Part shown: positions 57,057-64,000 of the stretch, piece after piece | How the letters are laid out: each line of letters begins with the position of its first letter | Numbering within the stretch: the stretch's first letter is position 1 | DNA from: Flectonema sp. DT1601 | Lineage: Eukaryota > Euglenozoa > Diplonemea > Diplonemida > Diplonemidae | Direction: 5' to 3' | Assembly (NCBI GenBank): GCA_964019425.1 | Contig: OZ025810.1 | Coordinates: 186,001 to 250,000 of the forward strand | DNA: 64,000 nucleotides | The notes under the pieces: generated by a model | The model's database searches: none | The model's input: the letters and a program-made list of their open reading frames with translations, nothing else | Told to the model about the DNA's origin: nothing | Program-made: the position numbers and the translations under genes

Positions 57057-58322
57057 CTTTCTTTCTTTCAATTCAATTCAATTTCCGTCGTCTATCACGC
57101 TGGAACACACCGCATTATGGCGAAAGAAAAAAATACAAAAGTGAACACCGATGTCAATGTCTTAACAATATTATTTATAATAAAGTTACAGAGACCACGA
57201 TGACAGCAAATTTTTTTTTTGACGTCCATAAACCACCTGCACTCATTCGCAATAAAATCTGTGGTACACAACAAGCACAGAATAAGGTATGATAAATGGT
57301 AGCAGAGGAACTACAATCTCTAGCCTTTCTAATCAACAAAATATCGTGATTGAAACAAAAAAGAAAAAAAAAAAAAAACAAGAATCAGAAGCCCTCCCAT
57401 ATCATTAATTAGTTTTTTTTTTTTTTTTTTGATAGGAAAAAACAAACAAAAAAAAAAAAAAAAAAAACAGCAGTAACACAGTAGGTAGGAAACAAGTTAA
57501 ACATTTTACCCAACAAGAGGATTTTTGAGGGAAACAAGCATAGCCAGTAGTGGTAACAAGGACTGTAGGGGGAAATTCAAACCTGATTAAGGAAAAATTA
57601 ACACACAAAACAATTCAAAGCAACACCGGAACGCACATTCACGAACATAATCACTAGTACCGAACCGAGGTGGTATATTTGCTGAACTTTCTTGCTAGCA
57701 ATCCTATTGTAAGTTTTACTCCAAAAGTACGGAAAAACCTGAAGAACGCAACCGCGTGCTAGAAATCCTTCACTATTTAGGTCCTCACTCGAATTATGTG
57801 CCCCAAGTAAAAACCAGAGTATTGAAATTCTACCCTCTCGAATGTAGTTTTTAAATTTAAAAAAAAAAAAAAAATTAAAAATAAAATATAACAAAAAAAA
57901 GAGATAATTCGTTGATAAAACTTTTTTTATTCTTTCTATTCAGTAATTGATATATCAGATTGCAAGGGAAGCCTTGAAACTTATTTAATATGGATCATCG
58001 ACACAACACATAAACACATTAATACCAATCGGTGTCTCACGGTGTCTAATTTTCTTCAATTGTTTTACACGAAGGGGTTGGGAACGGAGAAAGGTTTCTT
58101 TCTTTTTTTTTTCTTCTTTCGATACTATACGAAGTACTACTGAGGGGTAATAAACAAAATTTGACAACGCTGACTCCCCAGCTGATTGCCTGTCCTCTGC
58201 GGACAACACAAACTTTGGTGCATGCAAAACGGGGTTTCGGGTGAATGAGTGAGAATAACAAATCGTCAGTTCAGTTGCTTGTCCTTTTCAAAATGATCGC
58301 CGTGCGTTGCAGGGTACGAATC
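55384..58322. other. Gene-free block between the unknown gene and kinase B
   Basis: About 2.9 kb of A/T runs (for example T22 then a G-rich gap then about 31 A at 56982-57053), and an (AAC)n microsatellite at 56007-56044. I see no gene. Confidence 0.75.
56007..56044. repeat. (AAC)n microsatellite
   Basis: About twelve AAC units with one AAT interruption near the left end. The open frames through it (poly-Thr or poly-Val) are not genes. Confidence 0.9.
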
Positions 58323-59602
58323 TCATCCAGCTTTAGTTCCATCTTCATCAAATGCCTCACGCATCGCGTGAACGTGAGAGTTAACCGCCTCCTGTTAATG
58401 AATTGTTTTTTTACTAATTAACCAGCAATTTAAATAATAAAAACCTACAGAACAAGATCATACCTGTAATTCCTTAATATTAACCTTATCAGTACTGTTG
58501 TCTGGTGCCTGAAGAGGTCCTACTGATCCAGTGTCAAGTCTAGAGATGAATCTGTGCTGCAATGCACTTTCTGCGGTTGGTCTGTCAGACGGGTCTAAAG
58601 ACAACAACAGCGATACTAACTTCCTACCTTCAGGCGAGACAGTTTTCCATTTCTTGTCATGAACCTCAGGAAACACGTGAAAATCCCACGCTTCAGGTTT
58701 CTTCATGAATGGGAGCAGATCTTCCTTTGTTTTTCCAACGATAGGTGGGAAAGATCCAATTAAGAGAAAGTACAATACAATACCGCAAGACCACAAGTCC
58801 ATACGCTTTACTCCTTCCTTAGTAGTTGGTACTTTAGGAATCTCAGTGTGATTCATCTGAAGAATTCCCTTACGAGTTCCTGATAAGATCTCAGGTGCCA
58901 TGTATGATCGAGATCCGAATGGTGTTGCTGAAGCAGATCCGACGACAACCTTGGCGATACCAAAGTCGGTTAATTTAACGATTCCGTTGCATTTTTGAAT
59001 CAGTAGATTCTCAGGTTTGATATCCCTATGAACAATGTCATGACTATGGAGATAAGCGACGACTTCAAGAAGCGACTTCATAGTAAAGACGACGTGTCTT
59101 TCTGTTATCCACATGCTATCTCTACGAAGTTCGTTTAAAAATTCCCAAAGATCACAATCCATCATTTCATATACGAAGTTCACTGTAGTTCCAGTCTTTA
59201 TAATTTCGTACAGCGTTACAATATTTGGATGGCTGACTCTTCTGGTTATTTCTATCTCTTGTGCCAACCAGGCGATCTTAATACCGTCTTTCTCTGACTT
59301 ATCTTTTGACGTCTCAATTACCTTGATTGCTCGTATCTCACGATCAGGTTTTGTGTATGAGCAGTAAACCTTAGCGAAGGATCCTTCACAGATTTGATTC
59401 ACTACGTCATAACGCTCAGAGATGTCGTCTAGGACGTAAAACGGCTTTATGTCGTCCGATCCGTCGGGTATTCCTGTATTGTTTATTAATATTTAGTAGA
59501 GTATGGGGTGTACTTGAAATATTAACAAAAAAAAAACAAACCTTTAGCCATCTCATTTTGCTTTTCTATGGTTTGTATCCGCTTCAACTTTTTTGGAGGC
59601 AT
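58323..59602 (-). CDS. Ser/Thr protein kinase B, paralog of kinase A, 3 exons
   Basis: Exons 59602-59542, 59473-58464 and 58391-58323; the product is 379 residues. Head MPPKKLKRIQ parallels kinase A. Seen: CEGSFAKV, AIKVIE, HRDIKPEN, LTDFGIAKV, FGSRSYMAPE, then the family insert KGILQMNHTEIPKV, then MDLWSCG. All catalytic residues are present. The last exon gives EAVNSHVHAMREAFDEDG, matching the end of kinase A, where no intron interrupts. Donors are GTTTGT and GTATGA, acceptors CAG. A long pyrimidine tract and ACACAG lie 37 nt upstream of the start. The pair probably arose by local duplication. Substrates unknown. Confidence 0.88.
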
Positions 59603-60337
59603 TTTGTTATTTGTATTTTGCTTACTTGATGTTTTTATTCTGTGTGGGTGAAAAAAAAAAAAAAAAAATTAAAAAAAAAAAAAAAAAAAAAAATAGATTT
59701 CACAGTTTTGATATAAAGCAGCAAAACACAATCTCATTCGTGCATCAACATAGTTCGTTACAATAAACTTAAAGGGCATCTCCGAGTCACCTCCACAGAG
59801 CTACAAGGCAAGCAGTAATAAATCTTTTGTTAGGATTGTACTATTGCCAAATATCCACTTTGTTCAATGGTAATGTAGAGCCCTCTGAACAATGTGAAAG
59901 ACCAATGGGCGAAAATAAAAAGAGGGAAAAAAGAAAAAAAGTGGGGAGGATGCGGGGGTGACAAAATTATTGAAACATCAAGGTAAAAAGAACTATAAAA
60001 AAATAAAAACTACCCTAGTAGTTTTCTCACAAGGTATTCACTTGGTATTAGAAGTAGTTATAATACAAGACGGAATTACCCGCCAACTGACTTCAGAGGT
60101 ACTTGTCTTCCAACAAGAACATCATGAGAAGGAAACATGTTCATTCTTTAACAAAGGAAACATGAGCGGATTCAATCACAGAAACAGGAATCCAAAAAAG
60201 AATATCAACTCTTTGACACAGTAAAATGGAACTGAACAGCCAGAGAAACAAACGCAAACAGAAACAAGAACGAAATATTTGAGAGCTCTCCAACTCCTAT
60301 AAACAAAAGTCTTTCAAATAACATCAGCGCACACATA
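59603..60337. other. Spacer between the cold-shock gene and kinase B
   Basis: This 735-bp spacer has two A runs at 59651-59693, which are the pyrimidine tract upstream of kinase B on the minus strand. The rest is unremarkable; the 88-codon plus-strand frame at 59958-60224 shows no recognisable domain. Confidence 0.55.
59640..59668 (-). promoter_or_regulatory. Splice-acceptor-like tract in the kinase B leader
   Basis: T18 then CACCCACACAG on the minus strand, ending 37 nt before the ATG at 59602, with no coding exon before it. Confidence 0.55.
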
Positions 60338-60991
60338 CTACTCTCTGGGTCTTGTTTCAGTATTCGCAGATTTAGTTGCCTTATCCCCACCACGATCTCT
60401 TGGGTGTTTAGATTCTCTCGGCGTGTGTCTGAGGGTATTTTTGCCAAACCTACTTAAGATTCCCTTCCCCAGTAGTAAATCTTGTTTTGCCTTGTCTGCC
60501 TCTTCTTTCGTAGTAAAAGTGATGGCAAATGAATCAGGACAAACCCTGGCTCCCATTGGGAGAGCCACTTTAATCGCCTGCAGCTGTGATTGCCTGCCAC
60601 CAATCATCTTCTTGAATGCAACGTCTGGTTCCTCTGGGGAAGTTAGGAACTTCGTATCTAAAAACGTCCATCTCGGTCTGTTTGATGGTGGCCGACTCTC
60701 AACGTATCGAATTCTTGCCAACTCACGAGTATAAGCAGTCTTCCAATTAACAACTCTACCTTCTGTGTCCATCCAAAGGTAATTGATTCCCTTATCTCCT
60801 ACTAGTTTTCTAACTTTTAACTGAGGTGACGCCGTGTCTATTTCAAAATCAACTTCTTTTCCTACAATTAAATTACCTCCTCCGAAAGCAGTAAAATGAA
60901 CCAAAACGTTAGATGGCAGTGAAGGTGATATTATGAACCCATAACCACGGTCTGCCATCCACTTTTCTACTTTTCCAGTGTAGACAACCAT
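60338..60991 (-). CDS. Cold-shock-domain RNA-binding protein
   Basis: Single exon, 217 residues. Residues 1-70 form a cold-shock (Y-box) domain: GKVEKWMADRGYGFI carries the RNP1 aromatic residues, followed by NVLVHFTAF (RNP2-like). The rest (70-185) is a conserved-looking alpha/beta region without a name I can give (LMGARVCPDSFAITFTTKEE resembles an RRM-like strand/helix), and the tail is basic and low in complexity (TPRESKHPRDRGGDKATKS). Euglenozoan cold-shock proteins such as RBP16 act on mitochondrial RNA, but no clear mitochondrial presequence is seen here, so location is open. Spacing to the EGF-like gene is 154 bp. Confidence 0.8.
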   Translation of the reverse strand: MVVYTGKVEKWMADRGYGFIISPSLPSNVLVHFTAFGGGNLIVGKEVDFEIDTASPQLKVRKLVGDKGINYLWMDTEGRVVNWKTAYTRELARIRYVESRPPSNRPRWTFLDTKFLTSPEEPDVAFKKMIGGRQSQLQAIKVALPMGARVCPDSFAITFTTKEEADKAKQDLLLGKGILSRFGKNTLRHTPRESKHPRDRGGDKATKSANTETRPRE

Positions 60992-61145
60992 TTTACGTAT
61001 GAATGTCTTATTAAGAGAATTGTTTGGTTATCGCATTTTGTTAGGTTTCAAACAACTTTTGATAAATGTCATCCTGAAAAGGACTACAAAAACAACATTA
61101 ATAAACTAAACTAGATCAACAATCAAAGAAGCATTCTGAATTGCG

Positions 61146-62201
61146 CTAGTCAAATGCAGCCCCTGCTCGGGTTTTTTTTTTTTTTGTTTTTTTCTTTTTC
61201 TTTGGTAAGTCAACTTCAGAAGGTGGAGCAGAGTCAAAACGCTCAATAAGTGGAGGAGGAAGTGGAGGGATTGGTGGATCATTGGGTTCATCGCTACCCT
61301 CATTACTATGCTCAGCCTGCTTACTTTTTTTTGGAGGAGGTGACGGGACCCCCATAGAAGGAGGTGATGGAATCCCAGGAGGTAATTCTGGAGGGACTGG
61401 AGAAGAAGTCAAGTTAAGTGTAACTGGTGAAAGACCATTCGATAATTCCTTTGAAATAATAGAACTGGAGGCAGCAACAACACCAAGTCCACTGTTCTCA
61501 CGTTCAGGAAGTGACGCATTATCTTGAACATCAACTCCAAGGATCGCATCATTGTTGTGAGCTCTGTGAACTTCAGAATCCTGAGATAAAAACTGTCGAA
61601 TATCCTTCTCTGAAACATTATTAGAAAGTTGTGGATTGCCGTCTAGTTCGAGACTCAGTTCAAGTGGAGTAGGGAGGCTGTTCCTTTTCTTTTTTTTCTT
61701 CTTTTTTTTCTTGGGTGTATTGCCCTCCGAAGACGCATCATCAGCGCGATACTTCTCAACTCGTTGCTCACGACGGAATGCGAATACTGACCGCAGAAGA
61801 AATCCCGAAATAAGCAAAACTGAAAGTACCGGCACAAGAATTACAAAAGGTAACCAAATAGGTACATCATCTTCTTTGTGTGGAGGAGGAGCAACTGTGT
61901 CTTGATAGTGCTTTGGGACTGAAGGGCAAGTTGCTGAACAACTCCCTGCAATGTTACACAGTTCACATGCACTTCCTGACCATCCACATTCTGCTGCACA
62001 TTCACATATTAAGTTTTTATCATATTCATGGCAGGTTCCTTTTCCATTGCACCATTGAGCGTTGCACGCTAATTGATCAAATGAACATCCAATACCTATC
62101 CACCCACTGTCACATTTACAAGCACCATCTGTACACAATCCATGACCGTTACACCCACTGGGTACGCACCCGATAACAATATTTAACAACACGGCAGTCA
62201 T
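61146..62201 (-). CDS. EGF-like type I membrane protein with Lys/Pro-rich tail
   Basis: Single exon, 351 residues. After a short signal peptide (1-10) come about 85 residues with 18 Cys that fit two EGF-like repeats (CNGHGLCTDGACKCDSGWIG and CNGKGTCHEYDKNLICECAA). One membrane helix is at about 114-140 (PIWLPFVILVPVLSVLLISG). The cytoplasmic part has a run of nine Lys (about 163-172), an acidic/serine middle, Pro-rich stretches (PPELPPGIPSPPSMGVPSPP) and a second Lys-rich block before the end. Lys runs come from AAA/AAG codons and may vary in length between strains. Probably a surface adhesion or sensing protein with SH3-type tail ligands; role unknown. Confidence 0.78.
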   Translation of the reverse strand: MTAVLLNIVIGCVPSGCNGHGLCTDGACKCDSGWIGIGCSFDQLACNAQWCNGKGTCHEYDKNLICECAAECGWSGSACELCNIAGSCSATCPSVPKHYQDTVAPPPHKEDDVPIWLPFVILVPVLSVLLISGFLLRSVFAFRREQRVEKYRADDASSEGNTPKKKKKKKKKRNSLPTPLELSLELDGNPQLSNNVSEKDIRQFLSQDSEVHRAHNNDAILGVDVQDNASLPERENSGLGVVAASSSIISKELSNGLSPVTLNLTSSPVPPELPPGIPSPPSMGVPSPPPKKSKQAEHSNEGSDEPNDPPIPPLPPPLIERFDSAPPSEVDLPKKKKKTKKKKTRAGAAFD

Positions 62202-62329
62202 GGAATCATAGTAGGGGACTGCTTGTTATTCTAATGAAAGAAAAAAAAAAAGATGTTAGCAGTGAGTATTAGGTATTTAATTATCATACCAACACCAATA
62301 CCCACCTAGAAAGGTGAGGTGTGATGCTT

Positions 62330-62611
62330 TTAGTTCTTGTTTGCATTTCTGTTTGAGTGCAGTATTACTTTTAAGTTATAGACACGTCCTTCGTCGTATA
62401 TCGTCGCGATACCTTCCTGGGGGTCATTCATTGAATCATTATAACAATGTTGAGGTTGTTTAGGTTGGCGTTTACTTACCCGTTTACTGTCACATTTGAT
62501 GTTGTCAAAATATTTTAGTGCTTTTTGAGCATTTGACATTAGTTTTTGGTGATGCAACTGTCGAGTAAGTCGTTCTATTGTGATTACGTCACCTCTACGT
62601 GATTTCGACAT
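62330..62611 (-). CDS. Small protein of unknown function
   Basis: 93 residues, single exon, 128 bp upstream of the EGF-like gene and in the same direction. Basic head (SKSRRGDVITIERLTRQLHH), a helix, then a neutral end. No homopolymer is translated and codon use resembles the neighbours, so I accept it as a gene, but I know no family. It could also be an exon of a larger gene. Confidence 0.45.
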   Translation of the reverse strand: MSKSRRGDVITIERLTRQLHHQKLMSNAQKALKYFDNIKCDSKRVSKRQPKQPQHCYNDSMNDPQEGIATIYDEGRVYNLKVILHSNRNANKN

Positions 62612-62942
62612 ATTCTACTGCCTAGGGCAGCTGTCATAAAAGTTTAAATGTTTAACAACGAACAGTTTTGTTATTCTTATAAAGAAGGCGAGCTTTTTTT
62701 TTTTTTTTTTTTTTTTTTTCCCCTCCCATTCCAAAAAATTATATTAATATGTGTACCAGAAGAAGAAGAAGAGAGAGAGATGGCATCAAGAGGCAAGCAG
62801 TAAAAAAAAAAAAAAAAAAAACGAACTCAAAGAAACTGTAAAGTTGTGGGGAAACAATAGCCTTGAGTATTATTTATAGTAATAAATAGTGTATTGTATC
62901 AAAAAATAGTCAGGGATTCGACGATGGTTAAAAAAAAAAAAA

Positions 62943-63101
62943 AGAATTGGCTTTAACTTCAACTATACAGAAAATAATGATATAACACTGTGATTTTTTG
63001 TTTGTGCACGAAACCGTGAACCGACTTAAACTGATAAAGCTAAAGGAGGTTTACGTGTGCTGCCAACATTCTTTTTCGTTCTTACAATACTTGTTAAATG
63101 C
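62943..63101. repeat. Dispersed repeat family C, copy 4
   Basis: About 159 bp between A runs. Best partner is 15391-15554. The shared edges AGAATTGGCTT and TTGTTAAATG show the element's limits. Confidence 0.75.
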
Positions 63102-63235
63102 AAAAAAAAAACAGTAAGAAATTTAAGTTTGATATAAGGTCTGCGGGGGAGTGAAATATCACACTCAAAAACTGCAACAAAATAAGGCAAGAAAACTTTC
63201 CGAGTGGAAAAAAAAAAAAAAAAAAAAAAAAAAAC

Positions 63236-63491
63236 CGATAATACAGGCTAACACTCTGCAAATGACGTACTTGCTCTACATTATAATCAATGTTTCTAAC
63301 TTATCTGCCGGATGAGGGGGTGAAACTTTGACAATGTAAAAACAGTAACAACTTTAGGGTATTAAAAACAAAATTAATATCAAAAGTACTTGACTGAAAA
63401 ATATTTGTATTTTTTGTTAGAATCCTTATGATCCGGATGAGGGGGGATAAAAAGAAACCGTTTTGATTTGGTTTATATGAATATAAAAACG

Positions 63492-63531
<40 letters not shown>

Positions 63532-63563
63532 TTAATACAGGCTAACACTCTGTAAGTGAGTTA
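63236..63563. repeat. Imperfect local duplication (unit E)
   Basis: AATACAGGCTAACACTCTG occurs at 63239 and 63534, each just after a long A run and each followed within 40-300 bp by a GGGATGAGGGGG-type motif. The unit between them includes a family A copy. Confidence 0.6.
63308..63410. repeat. Dispersed repeat family A, copy 3
   Basis: Starts CCGGATGAGGGGGTG, then TTTGACAATGTAAAAACAG, TTAGGGTATTAAAAACAAAA and ACTTGACTGAAAAATA. Nearly collinear with 10711-10815. Confidence 0.7.
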
Positions 63564-63926
63564 TTCAATTACGAATTAATCGTGAGCCCTGCGAAAATCG
63601 GGATGAGGGGGAACAAGATCTCAGTTGTTACTGAACTATCTTAGTACCCTCCTCCCCGGTTACAAAAAAAAAACTTGTTTTTTTTTGTACTAGTTTCAAG
63701 ACGTATCCGAAAAAAAATAAAAAAGTAGTGAAAACAGTCCTCCTTAAAAATAGAAGACAGCAAGAATTACAACAACATAAAATTATATCACAAATAGAGA
63801 GAATACCCCGTAAAAAAAAGAAAACAACAGTCGCGGAGAAAGGCGATAAAGTGCTGAACTCTTAACAAAAAAAAACAAATTACACTAAACCAAAAACACA
63901 GAACCGTATTAGAAAACCAATATCAA

Positions 63927-64000
63927 TCACACAGCTAAAACTGATTGTTTTGCTTGAACAGCTGTAACAGCAACAGTACTTATTATATCTTCAATGGTAC
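63927..64000 (-). CDS. Possible 3' end of the next gene
   Basis: One minus-strand frame is open from the right edge to a TGA at 63927-63929 and reads TIEDIISTVAVTAVQAKQSV then LAV. The residue mix looks like a real C-terminal helix, but only 23 codons are in view, so this is a guess. Confidence 0.3.
   Translation of the reverse strand, partial: TIEDIISTVAVTAVQAKQSVLAV

Larger units (their letters stand above)
62612..63926. other. Gene-free, repeat-rich block at the right end
   Basis: About 1.3 kb with A/T runs, a GAA/GA microsatellite at 62760-62780, a well-kept family C copy, a family A copy and two copies of a short unit with AATACAGGCTAACACTCTG. I see no gene in it. Confidence 0.75.

Noticed and set aside
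1-64000. tRNA, 5S rRNA and other standard RNA genes
   Set aside because: I looked for T-loop (GGTTCGAATCC-like) and U6-like words on both strands and found none convincing.
1-64000. Retrovirus-like, LTR or Polinton elements
   Set aside because: No long terminal repeats and no frames resembling integrase, reverse transcriptase or capsid were seen.
1-64000. Prokaryotic operon or CRISPR features
   Set aside because: Introns and eukaryote-only gene families rule out a bacterial source; no regular direct-repeat array exists.

Overview
The window looks like nuclear DNA of a flagellated protist. It encodes an intraflagellar-transport protein (IFT54), dynactin ARP1, the spliceosomal helicase PRP28, XAP5/FAM50, a RasGEF, a MAPK-phosphatase-like enzyme, NRAMP and a Golgi fucosyltransferase-like enzyme. 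Genes carry short GT-AG introns. Spacers are AT-rich and crowded with A or T runs of 15-37 bases. Every gene I can support (about 20, over 62 kb) lies on the minus strand. Neighbours can be as close as 14 bp, and many start codons are preceded by a pyrimidine tract plus AG. This layout recalls the one-way, trans-spliced gene arrays of Euglenozoa. Common cis-introns argue against a trypanosomatid and would suit a diplonemid-like or other deep lineage; this placement is inference.

Layout (transcription runs right to left). 1-10.6 kb: prominin-like membrane protein (cut by the left edge), RasGEF (4 exons), PRP28/DDX23 (2 exons), IFT54, ARP1 (6 exons), and an ADP-ribosylglycohydrolase fused to a PARG-like macro domain. 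10.6-18.0 kb: no gene; short dispersed repeats. 18.0-24.0 kb: fucosyltransferase-like enzyme (2 exons), dual-specificity phosphatase, XAP5, BTB/T1 protein (2 exons). 24.0-27.1 kb: no gene; repeats. 27.1-43.9 kb: NRAMP metal transporter, Ser/Lys-rich AT-hook protein (2 exons), a small type I membrane protein, and a 12.65-kb single-exon gene for a 4,217-residue surface protein with a Ser/Thr-rich head, two kinds of Cys-containing repeated module and a GPI-type tail. 43.9-52.5 kb: no gene. 52.5-62.6 kb: two paralogous Ser/Thr kinases flanking an unrecognised tail-anchored protein with a possible kinase-like core, then a cold-shock-domain protein, an EGF-like membrane protein and a small unknown protein. 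62.6-64 kb: repeats and perhaps the last codons of the next gene.

I rebuilt the exons by hand from reading frame, splice signals and family alignment from memory; several (for example ARP1 at 375 residues) come out at family length. The genes do not form a single pathway. The most unusual items are the giant modular surface protein, the ARH-macro fusion, the kinase pair with a shared activation-segment insert, and the four or five families of short A-rich or G-run-flanked dispersed repeats that fill the gene-free blocks.
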